Positions 25,701 to 62,077 of a DNA stretch of 64,000 nucleotides are shown piece after piece (the stretch's first letter is position 1; every line of letters starts with the position of its first letter). Origin of the DNA: Dryomyza anilis (Eukaryota > Arthropoda > Insecta > Diptera > Dryomyzidae). The notes below the pieces were generated by a model. It made no database searches, was not told where the DNA came from, and saw nothing but the letters and a program-made list of their open reading frames with translations. Made by a program: the position numbers and the translations under genes. Location: NCBI GenBank assembly GCA_951804985.1, contig OX638133.1, positions 2,748,501-2,812,500 of the forward strand, given 5' to 3'.

Positions 25701-28700
25701 TACATTTTTTTGTTTTGTTTTTATTTCAGTATTGAAACTGTTACTTTAACTAACGATTTCCATCGATTAACTTTAACTCATAGTTAAACGTTTTATGCAA
25801 CCGGGCCTTAGACGTTTATAAAACGAGTAAACTATTAGTTATTAGCTATGTATTCTCTTTCAAATACGACTAAATTGTTCAATATTTTACTTATGGTTAA
25901 CGTCGACGAAATTTTCCAATTTCTTAAGGGGCAGAAATACCAGGAAAATGACTATTTTAATAAAAAAAAAACATGTCAAATATCTTTTGGTATAGAGCAT
26001 ACATGTCTGTACAATTTAAAAAAAGATGGGAGCCCATAAATTCATTTTTGGTCGAAAAGCGCCTAGTTTGATAATGGCCGATATATACTTATTCCAAGTG
26101 TTCACTATGTTTTCTTTACAATAAAACCAAAACCGATTAAAAAAAATATTTCTTAAATGAAATTTGTAAATTAATTATTAAAATATATGCGAAATTCTGC
26201 AAAATTTCAAAATAACTAACACTACATAATGCCCCACAGATATGGCATGGATAGCCTCGTGGTGCAGGAGCAGCCCAACAAGTCGAAGAAGGGTGGTCGT
26301 CAGCTCTACAACACTGTTGAATTTCTGGACAATGATGAGGAGAACAGCACCACCGCCGCAGTTTATCAAGGCGTTGATGTCACCTTTATGATGTCACATT
26401 TCTTGGACACCTGCGACGACATTTGCATAACGAGTGCAATAGTAAATGGTTTTTGTCGGTTGGTGCTGCGTGGTCACATCAAGAGTATCGAGATTATCGA
26501 AAAATTGTTGCTGCGCTATTTTAATCCTACAACAGGTGGGTTGGCTGCCAGTGCTCGTTTAGACTCTTCAATATAAACAAACAAAAAAAATTCAATTTTA
26601 GATGATGAAATCAATCAAATTCTTGGCGTATTTCTGGAGAATTTAATACAACGCAAGAAGCAGGATCTTCTGTATCCCTGTCTGTTGCCCACCGTTTCGA
26701 CGGTCATGAAGGCGCCGTACGACAGTCCGCTGCAGGAAATCAAGCCGGAGAACATTATGCGCTTCATCATTGATGCAACGCGCCAGGAGTTTTGCGCCAG
26801 CAATACCAATATTCATAATAAATTGGCAACGTTGTTTTTGAATGAAATGCAAAACAATGCGGACAACAAGGAGTTGTGCAAGCTGCTGGCCAAGGAGATT
26901 GTGTCGCTGGAGGTCAATGTGCTGGACAATCTGACTCTGAAGAATGAGCTGAAGGAGATTGCGGACAAGTTGCTGAAGGTACGTTGTTGTAGTGTTTAAG
27001 AAAATAAATTACATATTTTATTTATTAATTTTGTTCTTCTTATGATGTAGACTGACTTTGATCCGAAGACTATGAAGCATATTGTTGACTTTAAGGGCAT
27101 GTTGGATGGCGTATTTAATCCGCCACTGATGGTCATAGAGAATGCGTCGGATGATGTAAGTAGACGGAATATTTTTTTGATTTTTTCAGATTTTATGGAT
27201 TTATAAAATAATTCTTTTGACAAGAAAAGGAGTTTTTGATTTTACCAAAATTATTTTTATATTAGACAAATTGCGTTTTTTATGTTTATTATACAAATTA
27301 ATATAAAAAATAATTAAACATTTGCAGGAGGACAAATCTGATGATGAGACTGTCACCAATACCGCGGCCAGTGCCACTACGGATCCGCTGACGACAACGA
27401 CGACGACCAACAGCACAGCGGCCACAAACAGCGACACTGTTGTGGAGCAGGATAAAACCATGGTCGAGGAGGCAGCCGCAGCTGGCACCGATACCGCCTC
27501 TGCCACGGCCGCGGCCTCGAACGAAACACAAACGTCCGCATGCACGGAGTCACAGCCGGAAGATGAGCTGCTCAAGACGCCGCCACGCAATAAAGCACAG
27601 CCCTCGCCACCCACATCAACACGTTTTGGACGCGACAATATGCCAGGCCTGCGTTATATACGCAAGTCTTTGAATATAACACGCAGCACTGAGTCGTACA
27701 CAACAGCAGGCGAAGATGGTCCGTCGCGTCCGCCTAAAATACGCATTGAGGCGCGCATTGACTCGGACAAAAAGGCGCCGCCATCGTCGCCGGACATGGT
27801 AAAGAAACCGGCGGAAAATGCCCGCGTGCGACGTAATTTGCGGCGCAATGCAGGCAAAACGCCAAGCGGTGAGCAATTGCAGGATGCGACAACAGAGTCG
27901 GATGACGTGGAACAGCAGAGGCCCGACATTGAAGTGCTGGCAACCGCGTTGCCCCTCGAAATAACACCGCAAACCAGTGCCAACAGCGTAGAGCTGGCTG
28001 CTGCTGCAACTAAAAGTACAGCCAGTCGTATAGCAAAGGTTTCTAGCAAAAGCAGCGTAACGCAGAAGCCGGAGACGCCGACGCGCGCAACGAGAAGTAG
28101 AACAGCGCCCGTGTCAGCGCAGAAGCCGAACGAAAAACGTACAGCGACGCCCGCGAACAGTGATGATGACGATGTAGGTTTATTCTAAGAAATTAAGTCA
28201 AATTATAAATTAAAATTTAACGTTTTCCTTTTTAGGAAATTATACCGCCCTCACCCAGCGCCGAGGAGACACGTTCGAACACCACGACGCGTTTGCGTCG
28301 CATGCAGGCCGAGAGCAACGTTACGCTGCGCAGCCGTCGTGCAAATAATACAAGCACGGCACCCGCCGCCACGTCGTCGCCCAAAGTGAGTAATCGCAGA
28401 AAAGGGCTTCAGCTTTGAACACAGTTTGCACTTAAAGCAATTTTGCATTTTCATGCGCTTCCAAACACTGCACAAAAATCATTAATTTATGTTCAGACTG
28501 AAACGCATTTAATATTAATTATTAACTCCATTATATATACATTAAATAATTATGTGTTCTTTGTAACTACTAAATGTTCAATCAATTAATTCATTTATTT
28601 TCTAATTTATTCATAATACGTAGTATTTAATTATATGTTTCGTGTACATTTAACTCTGCACTACATTTGTAAGCGTCTGGCGAGAGAACGAGTCAAAATT

Positions 28701-30788
28701 CAGAATAAAATAAAAATGCAAATGTTCAAAATAAATGCAAAAATATGCAATATTCATTGGTAGCGGCAAATGGAAGTATTAAAAAGAATATTAGGAACAA
28801 GTGTTGAAAATTGAAATATTGGAAATGAAATGTGCAACAATATAAAATATAACGCAAAATTCAATATGCAAAATATATAAAATATGCAAAATGACAGTTG
28901 TAGCCTAAAATATGCAGTTATATGCAATATAAATATGCAAAAATATAGCAAAAGAAACTTTTGCTTATTAGAGCGATGCTAATTTAACACATAATATGCA
29001 AAAATATTTAGAAAGTAACAATTTAAATTTTTAAATGCAAAAATATGCAAAATTAAATATAAAATATGCATTATTAAATATCATAAAACAGACACTTATT
29101 TGAACTGTCACAATTTGCAACTTATATTATTAAATATATCAATTCAGATTTCAATTTTTCGATTTAAATACAGATTTAAGTTATTCGAAATGAAAAATGC
29201 AAAAATATGCTGAAATATGCATTGTCGAATATCATTAAACAGTAACTTAATCAATTTGAAATTTGCTACTTTTAATATTAATTATATTAAGTAATTTTCA
29301 AATATATCAAAACAAATTCAAGTTGTCATAAATATTCGAAATAAAAATGCAAAATATGCAGCATGAAATATGTTGAAAAATGCATTATCAAATATCATAA
29401 ATCTCTACTTATTCAGTTTGACTTTTGCAACTCCTTAAGCTAATTAAATACAGTACTATTTAAAATATTTCAATTCAATTTAAAATGTTCGTAATTCAAA
29501 ATTTAAAAAATGCAGAAATATGCAGCATAAAATAGACTGAAATATGAATTTTTAAATAATGCAATTAAAATACTTTTAAAAAACATCAATTCAAATAAAA
29601 AAAAAACTTTTTATAATTATAAAAAATTAAATATCCAACAAAAGGAGGGTAATACTTTAAATGCTTTAAACAATTTTGAATTTTGACTCGTAATACCGCG
29701 TCACCGTCGCCGGCAATATTAACACCTACAATAAATATAAACTATTTAACAAATAACAAAAATCTTTTGTCTTTTCTGATGATTTTTTTGTTTTTCTATA
29801 AACTTTGCAGAACTCAACGCTAGCCATCACTAGCAGTGATGTAAATGCTGTCGCGGCAGCATCAAGCTCAAGCACGCCACTGCGCAATGGGCGCAAGCGT
29901 ATTTTGCACATATCGCCCAAGTCTACGACGTTGCTCTTCGCAGCGGATGCCTGTGCCTTGTCGCCACTGCGCAAGCAGTCTCGAGTTGACAACACCGTCG
30001 TACTGGCAACTTCAACAACAGAGCCAACGGCGAAAGAACAGGCACCAGCACCTGCAACAGACGCCACTAACAGCAACAGCACAATACCAGCAGATGTCGA
30101 CAGCAGTCCTTCCTCAACCAAGGAGAACGATAACGTCGTCCTGGCACCGCAACAGTCCAAGGCATCCATTAAACAAAAGCTCAGCGAAAAGGATATAAAA
30201 CGTGCCGCTTCTCAAACCACCGAGGCGAATGCTTTGCCGTCGCGCACCTCCAGCAACAATAAAAGTCTGCAGTCGCAAAATACCGGCGGCAGCAGTAGCC
30301 AATTGAGGCGTCCTACTGGTGACGCCGACGTCATCGAAAACGTCGGACACACATCGGACTCAAGCATCAGCACACGCAAGCAGTCGCAAGCGCGCATAAT
30401 TATGACACGTAAACGTATGTCGTTGGAGCATCAGCCAATCGTCAACAGCAGCAGCTTGAACTCATTGACGTCCGCCGCAGGTGGCACCTCCAAATTGCGA
30501 CTGCCAAGCAAGATACCGGTGAGCACGTTGAAATTACGCAGCAAAACCTCATCAACGAGTGTGCAGAGCGGCGACAATCTGTCGACGGCGAGTTCAGGCG
30601 CCGAATCTTCGTCCAACGAACGGCCCTCATCGCGACGCAAAGAACTGACTACAAAAATGACCCGCATCAATTTGGCTCCCAGCAATGCGGGTCCGGTGGC
30701 CATGCGATTGGCGCGTCCACGACGCGCAGAAACACCATCCACGGAGATTGTGGGGCCGAGTAGAATCTCGAAGAGGCGACACATTTGA
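19724..30788 (+). CDS. Cap-G: Condensin I subunit CAP-G (NCAPG), 1603 aa, 14 exons
   Basis: HEAT-repeat subunit of condensin I, which binds the kleisin Barren/CAP-H and DNA during mitotic chromosome condensation. Exons: 19724-19939, 20022-20198, 20259-20875, 21070-21273, 21333-21570, 21679-21960, 22089-22217, 22564-22760, 26240-26535, 26602-26978, 27051-27155, 27328-28173, 28236-28385, 29811-30788. All phases agree, giving 4812 coding bases. HEAT-type helical units span roughly residues 73-945, with typical blocks RLRDVSPSVRVQAILALQRL, DPSPRVRQAVITSMG, LWDVDEKVRRHTYLHM and MLEYxx-like repeats replaced by LNDRSDMVRKVVI. The long C-terminal tail (about 946-1603) is Ser/Thr/Ala-rich with many TP/SP sites such as TPPRNK, typical for Cdk control, and Arg-rich patches. 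Intron 8 is 3.5 kb and repeat-laden. Exact ends of exon 1's disordered N-terminus are certain only from the ATG. Confidence 0.94.
22218..22563. repeat. A/T-only low-complexity intron
   Basis: Intron 7 of Cap-G. From about 22,350 to 22,560 it is almost entirely T with scattered A, including runs of 8-11 T. Short hydrophobic ORFs (Phe/Leu/Ile) read through it and are not genes. It ends in the polypyrimidine tract of the exon 8 acceptor. Confidence 0.85.
22936..23330 (+). mobile_element. Diverged, truncated ACG-rich element in Cap-G intron 8
   Basis: Begins with CCCAATAAATACTCGAAATA, the degraded left end of the element at 5771. It continues with recognisable pieces (AACGCGGATATGCCCGTTAT, ATACGGTAGTTGATAAGGAT, ACGTGCACGTTATTACG) to TTTACGGCTTAAA and TTACGGCTTTACTTATTTTAA. 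Only the left half is present. It is far more diverged than the pair at 5.8-7.7 kb, so it is an older insertion. Confidence 0.7.
23713..23862 (+). mobile_element. tRNA-derived SINE, copy 2
   Basis: Head GCGTCGGTAGCTCAAGATTAGTGCG (box A at TAGCTCAAGATTAG), then CGAGCCGAAAGGTCTC and box-B-like AGGTTCAAGACT. The body matches copy 1 at 4.8 kb (TTTTCATAGAAA ... GCTACCTCTCGGCGGAAGTAAAT). The two differ by numerous substitutions and small indels, so they are independent old insertions of one family. It is in Cap-G intron 8, sense orientation. Confidence 0.7.
24405..24531 (+). pseudogene. Non-LTR retrotransposon reverse-transcriptase relic (C-terminal end)
   Basis: One frame reads RIRFQRFRCLGHVERMDEMA followed by PIKKDLEMRVDGRQR. 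This matches the conserved downstream motif of insect non-LTR retrotransposon ORF2 proteins (R-x-LRWxGHVxRMDExxPxKK...GRRxRGRP). The reading frame is lost on both sides and the end of the motif is decayed. Just 40 or so codons remain, so it is a dead fragment in Cap-G intron 8. Confidence 0.7.
24650..25650. other. Cap-G intron 8, unassigned DNA
   Basis: A/T-rich intronic sequence between the retrotransposon relic and the MITE. Apart from a short inverted pair around TCATTTGTAACAATTGTTATTGATAACAATTGC near 25,010-25,045, nothing structured was recognised. 25,810-26,239 is likewise plain intron. Confidence 0.45.
25653..25807. mobile_element. 155-bp MITE with GGCCGGTTGCATAAAAC ends
   Basis: Left end GGCCGGTTGCATAAAACTTT and right end, read on the minus strand, GGCCCGGTTGCATAAAACGT. 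They form terminal inverted repeats of about 25 bases that continue as TTTAACT and AGTTAAA. No coding capacity. Short internal blocks AGTTAAAG and CTTTAACT add secondary inverted repeats. The ends resemble a MITE type common in insect genomes, but I cannot name the family. Confidence 0.75.
28386..29810. repeat. Cap-G intron 13 with dense ATATGCAAA motifs
   Basis: Between about 28,690 and 29,550 the motif AAATATGC or ATGCAAA(A/T) recurs many times (for example AAAAATATGCAATATTC, AATATGCAAAATATATAAAA, AAAATGCAAAAATATGCTG). It is set in a diverged larger repeat that also carries 'tattaaatatcataaa' and 'atttgcaactt' roughly every 110-130 bases. The array is non-coding. Confidence 0.7.
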
Positions 30789-31258
30789 TGACATCGTTAC
30801 ATATTAATGGGGCTGGGCTGCTACGACTCGTTCGATCACAACTTGTTGCAGGGTATATCACACTTTAGGCGATTTTGTTTTTTAGAGCTCAACATGCGAC
30901 ATAATCTAATCATCATCATCATGTATATTCATCTCAATTATACATAAACACAAACATATATATATATATAATATACATGCGTATTTTTTAAGCAATTTTA
31001 GAGCACATATTTTACACAAATTGTTCGAAATGTTATATTTTTTGAGAGGCATATGTAAATCTTATTTTCGTTTGTTAACAATTTATTGATTTTTTTTATA
31101 TTTTTTTTATTCCCAAGTAGTATTATATTTTTAGAAATATAAATACATTTGTAATAAATCTTTGTACATAATAAAATACAAATTCGTTATTTAATGGTTA
31201 CATCTTCTATTTCATTTATGTTTTTGTGTTCAATTGTGGAGAGAAGGCAGTACGTTTC
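30789..31258 (+). other. Cap-G 3' UTR and flank
   Basis: A/T-rich sequence after the Cap-G stop with AATAAA at about 31,152 and 31,170, including a (TA)n run near 30,958-30,972. The message probably ends near 31,190. No other feature was seen. Confidence 0.5.
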
Positions 31259-32515
31259 ATAAAAATAAAAAGTTATGGCAAAAAATAAAACGAAATGATT
31301 CGACCTTTTGGCATGACAAGATTTTCAATTTTTCAAATTCGCCCTTTCGGTTTTGTCTTTTGTAGCTAGAAATATTTAACAAAACGACAAACGATTTTGG
31401 CACAGTATTCTTGAGCAAAAACTACATTCAAAAATGTAAAAAAATGCAAATGTTTTAGTAGTCTCCATAAAAAAATGCTGTTGAAATATTTTAATAAATA
31501 TATTTTCTTTATTTTAATTTTAAAATTAAAATTTTAATTCACTGCTATATTTTACTATTTAAATCTCTATATTTCAGTAAGTAGAAAAGACTCGAAATGG
31601 TTATTCCTTCTAGTATTCCCGATGATGCAAAATATTAAATTATAACTATCAGGTGATAGCATAAATTTTCATTTTTTCTCCAACTAATTTTCAAATTAAA
31701 CCGGTCAAGGATATTCAAAAAACTGAAAACGCTATTCGAATCAGCAATTGAATATTCGCCCAAAGGGGTGAATCTGCAATTTTTGACATTTGCGTTTTTT
31801 TACATTTTTGAATGTAGTTTATCCTCAAGTATGCTGTGCCAAAATCGCGTGTCATTTTGTTGGATATTTCTAGCCACAAAAGACAAAACCAAAAGGGCGA
31901 ATTTGAAAAATTGAAAATCTTGTCATGCCAATAGGGCGAAACTTTTCGTTTTTTCGCCATAACTTGTTATTGGTATAAGATAAAATGGTGGTGTAAAGGC
32001 ATTTTTTGTTTGTTTTCAAAGCACCTATCGAACTGCATCATTAATTAAAAATATTTAGCAAAACATTAATTTGCCATTTGTTATTTGCAGGAATTTTTTT
32101 TTGGCAAAATATTTGTAATTAATAATGCAGATCGATAGGTGCTTTGAAAACAAACAAAAAATGCCTTTATCTTATACCAATAAAAAGTTATGGAGAAAAA
32201 CCGAAAATATTCGCCCTCTTGGCATGACAACATTTTCAATTTCTTCGTTTTTTGCTATAATTTTTTATTGGTGCAAGATAAAATAGCGGTGTAAAGGAAT
32301 TAATTATTTGTTTTTAAAGCACCTATCGATTGGCAATATTATTTAAAAATATTTTCCAAACATTTTTCCTGCAAATAACAAATGGCAAATTAATGTTTGA
32401 CAAAATGTTTTTAATTAATGATGCCAATAGATAGGTGCTTTGAAAACCACCAATAATTGCCTTTACATTACTATTTTATCTTGCGCTAATAAAAAGTTAT
32501 AGCATAAAAAACATA
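31259..32515. repeat. Cluster of three consecutive long palindromes
   Basis: Three inverted repeats follow one another. The first pairs 31,259-31,452 with 31,783-31,977 (sharing TTTTGGCATGACAAGATTTT and GATTTTGGCACAGTAT-like blocks). The second pairs 31,956-32,087 with 32,093-32,216 (AGCACCTATCGA and AAGGCATTTTTTGTTTG). The third pairs 32,250-32,370 with 32,375-32,510 (same AGCACCTATCGAT block). Blocks are shared between palindromes, as with CCATTTGTTATTTGCAGGAA at 32,074 and its complement at 32,367. It looks like nested copies of one foldback-type element; no coding capacity. Confidence 0.75.
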
Positions 32516-32869
32516 AATATTTGCGTTTTGATCAGGATATAGCCTCACAAAATCCGTATTTATAATTCAGTAGGTTGTCCATGTCTAAAAATATTTTACA
32601 TATGTTATAATTGACAAATAAACCAAAATAACAGAAAAAATTGAAAAACATATAAATTTTGCTAATTTTTAAAGCACTTCAAACTTTAAAATTTGATTTC
32701 CCAACATTTTTAAAAAAGCACATTCGCCCCTTTGGCATGACAGTGACGATATGAATAAACACGGTGAAATTCCTCCAAAACTGAGGAAAACAAAAAGAGT
32801 AGGGGGAGTCTGAATAAACTGACGTTACTTTTCGAAGGTGATCTCGGAGGCCAATTAAATCTATAGGAA

Positions 32870-33110
32870 TATATTAACATATGAGACATTTCCAGCGATA
32901 TATAAAACTCGATTTTGGCAGGTTACATAAAAAGTTTTAATCATTTCTGATACTTTCATAAGGTAAGGTGATACTTCATAAGGTTTTTCAAACATTTTTC
33001 TTTTTCGACACGGCCTAACGGGCATGATGAGTGACTTGTATAACATTATTTTTTTCCGACGAGTGATGATGCCTACTGAGCCCAAATAGGGAATACCCTC
33101 ATTCGGCATT
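32870..33110 (-). pseudogene. Possible non-LTR reverse-transcriptase relic
   Basis: On the minus strand one frame reads YLGSVGIITRRKKIMLYKSLIMPVRP, resembling the YLGS...K..LYK.LI.PV motif just C-terminal to the RT domain of Jockey/RTE-like retrotransposons. The match is short, the surrounding frame is not recognisable, and the usual 'YGSE.W' continuation is gone. Treat it as weak. Confidence 0.4.
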
Positions 33111-33635
33111 AAATGGGAGTGCTCTTTTTCCTATTCTCACAGCAACGTGTGTTACTCAGGGTCATTCTGCAAAATTTGATGGGTTTCGACGCTATACAGT
33201 ATTCAGACATTTTGTCACTGCTTATCGGAGTGTTGAAGATGCAAAATTACAAAAACTCATACAAAATTGTGCAGTTCTGTCCATCTCCATAACAACAGGA
33301 AAAGAATTCGTCTAAAATATTCGATATAACGCAAACGACGATAAAGTGAGCAAGGTACAGTAATTATATTTTTTAAACAATGAATTGTGCCGAAATAATT
33401 TACAAATTGATTGATATTCGCGATTGTCTTTAAACAGTCTCTGAAACGTAAAATTAAACCGTTCGAAAACCGAATGAAACGAAGCGTATCCTAGTCACAC
33501 AATTCGTTCTATGTAATGATGTCGTACATCTTGTATAGAAAATGATATTCATCTAATCGAATAAGTTTGCCTTTTTTGTATGTTCATATGAGGTTGTTAT
33601 ATAAAGGCACATTTTTAAAAAATTAAATGTATACA

Positions 33636-34432
33636 GGGGCCAAATTACGGCAGTCGTTATCGAGTAAAAGCGTTCGAAATTCTTGCGTTAGAAATTACGG
33701 CACTCGTTATCGAACAAAAAATCGACAAATATTGGGATGATGGCATTCGATGACGAGTAAACGTTCGAATGAACTCTAACGTAGTTCTACTCGATACATA
33801 CACTGCCATCGAAAACATTTTAAATTTAAACTTTTTCAAAAGAAACCGTGTTGAATACAACATTTTTAGTTAATTATAGTCTTTTAATGTTTATTACATA
33901 TATGTATACTAAATGTACATTCCAATATGCGCCCAAAGAAGGACATATCGCAAAAACTTAGGGCACAACCTTTTAAAAATATAATGCATCGCGAATTCGA
34001 AATCATTGCGAAAGGTATATTTGTGTAAATTTGTTATTTGTATTTTGCACTATATTGTTATTTGTACTATATAAAAAAGAAACACACTAGTTGGATGTCC
34101 TCTGCGGAAAAGTTGTTGACTGATACCGACGCGGTTACCGAAAAACCGAAATAGATGGCCAAAATAGATGGCGAATAGACGGACTCTCCGTTTAATCATT
34201 TTGTATTGCTGTAAATTAAATAGAAAGTGGCTTTTGCGCGGCGAACATGACAAACAAAATTTTAATTTTTTTATTTTGATTTAATTTTTAAAAAAGTAAA
34301 GAAAAATCTATTATGCTTTCTCAAAATTTCGATTCGTAACGTATCGAGTGCCGTGATCCAGCCACTCGTTCGATCACGGAATTTTATTCGATACGATTGC
34401 TTACTCGATAACGACAGCCGCGATTCGGCCCC
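33636..34432. mobile_element. 797-bp TIR element with GGGGCC...GTTATCGAG ends
   Basis: The left end GGGGCCAAATTACGGCAGTC continues GTTATCGAGTAA. The right end read on the minus strand gives GGGGCCGAATCGCGGCTGTC, then GTTATCGAGTAA. These are terminal inverted repeats of about 35 bases. Inside the left end a second half-copy (AAATTACGGCACTCGTTATCG) repeats at 33,690. The right side has matching inverted sub-repeats (CGTATCGAGTGCCGTGATCC, ACTCGTTCGATCACGGAATT). No transposase is encoded. Confidence 0.7.
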
Positions 34433-35054
34433 AGTTTTAAATATTGAACAACAAAATACACCGTACCTATTATCAACAAATTTACTGTGTCTCTGTGTTG
34501 TGGTTGTGCAAACAAATTTCGTAAAAAATGCAACTAAATTATGATCTGGTTGTTAAAATCTCCAGCATTTGAAACTTCAAAATATAAAATATGACATTTT
34601 CACAAATTAATTATTTCAGTTGCTTAGAAAATCTAATGCGCAAAGACAGATCATATATGAGGCTGTATATTTATGCAAATACGCGGTACCTTTATAATAA
34701 ATATTGTATTTTAAATAATAAAGAATTGAAACATTTTTAAATCTCGAAAAGATTTATCGTTGACTACAAAAATTTGTTCGTTATTCGATATTAATTTTAT
34801 TAATATGTCAAAAATGTAACTTTTACAAACAATAATAGAGAAATATGCATAATTGCAATATAAGTACTTAAATGAGATTCAGACTTACGTTATCTATGAA
34901 TTTAGCGATTAAGTTTTTGTTAAATAAAAAAAATGTAGATTATTAAATGGAAGCTTAGGACAAATGCTTTTGTTTCTCGTCATATAGGTTAGTATTACAT
35001 ACTAATTTATAAGAAATCATGAATTCGAAATACTGTGCTGCTTAGATTAGAGAT
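34433..35054. other. Intergenic DNA, Ack-like 3' side
   Basis: A/T-rich sequence with TTTATT-type signals (AATAAA for the minus strand), for example near 34,700, suitable for the Ack-like 3' end. No gene recognised. Confidence 0.45.
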
Positions 35055-59993
<24,939 letters not shown>

Positions 59994-60649
59994 GACACTC
60001 GAAGCAGTCTGCGGCGGCGGCCAATGCAGTTTCTGTATCCAACTGTATTGCAAATCTACACAATATTGCTTTATATTATTAAAGTTTATTAATAACTTCA
60101 CTTGTTTGTTTGCATTTCTTTTTATTTCAATTCCCGTGGGATTCTTTTTTCACATTCTTCACCGACTACGTCTCATTATTTTTATTTTTTTTCGACGCGA
60201 CGCGTTCAAAGCGGATGTGCTGGAAATCTCATTGTTTCCAAAACTATACCTATTAATATTCACTTTTCACATGCAAATTATATTTAATTTAATCTCGTGC
60301 TTCTTTAACGTATTAATTAACTTTTGTTTTATTAGTTTCTTTAGTTTTAAATGTAGAAACGATGAATTCATCAGGAACTTTACAGGAAAATTTATCTACA
60401 AACTGCAACGAAACCAGACAACGAATGACATTTCTCACTGGATGCCAGTGTTGCATTTTCAGAAAATAAAAATGTATCATCAAAAATAACAAAAAAAAAA
60501 ATGCCAGGGTTGCAATAGTAAAAAGAAAACGTCAGAAATATTCTAAGAGCACTTTCGAAATTCGAAGTGGACTTTTGACAAATGGAATTCAATCTACAAG
60601 AAACGATTACTCGAGTACTTATTTTCGAGTACTTTTTCAAACAATAGTA
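59994..60649. other. Region upstream of the presumed Ack-like start
   Basis: Directly upstream of the proposed ATG lies a G/C-richer stretch (GGCCGCCGCCGCAGACTGC on the minus strand, 60,005-60,035) that would be 5' UTR. The plus-strand ORF from 59,992 to 60,489 is an A/T-rich, Phe/Ile-rich frame with no domain and I do not consider it a gene. Confidence 0.4.
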
Positions 60650-61535
60650 CACTAAGAAAACAAAGATGATTGCCAGAAATACCACAGCCCTAAATATCAA
60701 GTTATTTACATATTATTTAAATCGTATTTGAGACAACCATCTCTCAAACATCCGTCAAATACGATAAATATTGCTAGCAACCATCTTTCAAATTTACGAT
60801 TATCTATAGCAACCATCAATTAAACATCTTAAAAATAGGAAGATAGTTGATGAGTATTTGGAAAGGTACTCCATTAGAATTCGCGGAGTATTTTTTATTG
60901 AATTGAAAAAAAGGAATCGAAAGTATTTTTATTTATTCTAGAATTAAAACAGTATCCTGCTACATGGTACATCCTGGTATACATCGCCATCGTCTTTTTA
61001 AATTCTTCAAAGTCAAAATTGTACAACGACTTGAGATTTCTTCGCAGAAGAACCAAGTCCGATCTATCGACGCTATCATCAAAGTAAACTCTGAAAAGAT
61101 ATATTTTCCATCACGTGTTGATAATTAAAATCACAGGATATTTTATTTTCACTTTTACTATTAAAATGTAATATTTGATTGGGCACTTTTTTACACCATT
61201 GAATTTTCTTAATTGTTGTGGATAAATCGAACGTAAGGAAAAAGTACGCCATTTTCCTTTTTTATGGTAGTTAAATGTCAAAATACCTCAAAATTTTGCT
61301 GCAAATATCCAAGAACTCAGGATGTTTGCTATCAGTCAACTGTAAATATCTCAATTTTCAATGCTGTTGTGGCAAACATCTGGTAACTATCTGCATATAT
61401 GTCATATTCAAAAAATATTAATAGTTTTGCTGCAACTTTATTGAAACTTATGGGATGTTTGTATATATGCTACAAGGCGTAAATTTAAAAGGATAGTTGC
61501 AGCAAGACTTTCATAAACATCTTGTTTTCTTAGTG
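60650..61535. mobile_element. 886-bp TIR element with CACTAAGAAAACAA ends
   Basis: Left end CACTAAGAAAACAAAGATG and right end on the minus strand CACTAAGAAAACAAGATG, each bounded by TA. Subterminal sequence on the left repeats GCAACCATC(T)...CAAACATC three times within 120 bases. The right side carries the opposite-sense AAACATC/GATGTTTG blocks. No transposase is present. The structure fits a non-autonomous DNA transposon with repeated subterminal sites. Confidence 0.75.
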
Positions 61536-61840
61536 TATATTTTTGATGGCTTAATTTGAATGCAATGATTAAAACATATTATTAACCAAAATGCTAGTGT
61601 TTATACTATTGTTTAAATCTTCTTTATATAGGTACTCAATCCACAATTTCAATTTCGAGTAATTCAATAAAACGAGTACATTAATGATAAGAGTACTTCA
61701 AAGAGATGAGTACTTCATATCGAAATTTTAAAAATTCCGAAAATTGTTTTGCTGATATATATTAATATATTATTATGTATAATTTTAAAAATTGAATATT
61801 GAAAATTAAAATTCTGATTTTTATTGATTTATATTGACAT

Positions 61841-62077
61841 TGGCTGCATTCTGCGACCTCAGCAGTTGTGGAGCTGTTGAGCAACATGTTTAGTGAGCGG
61901 TCGCCATTTCCATTGAAAATATGTTTTTAATCAATTAAAGAGTTGTATGTAACTTTAATAAAATATTAATAATAAATTAATTTGTAAATTGACAGCTGAG
62001 ATTGCGGTGCATTCAGGAACAGTGAACGATTAGTTACTGAGCAGTTTCGCAACTGCTGAGGTCGCTGAATGCAGCCA
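61841..62077. mobile_element. 237-bp MITE with TGGCTGCATTC ends
   Basis: Left end TGGCTGCATTCTGCGACCTC and right end on the minus strand TGGCTGCATTCAGCGACCTC, both followed by AGCAGTTG. The inverted repeats are 28 bases with one mismatch, then weaker pairing. No coding capacity. Confidence 0.85.
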
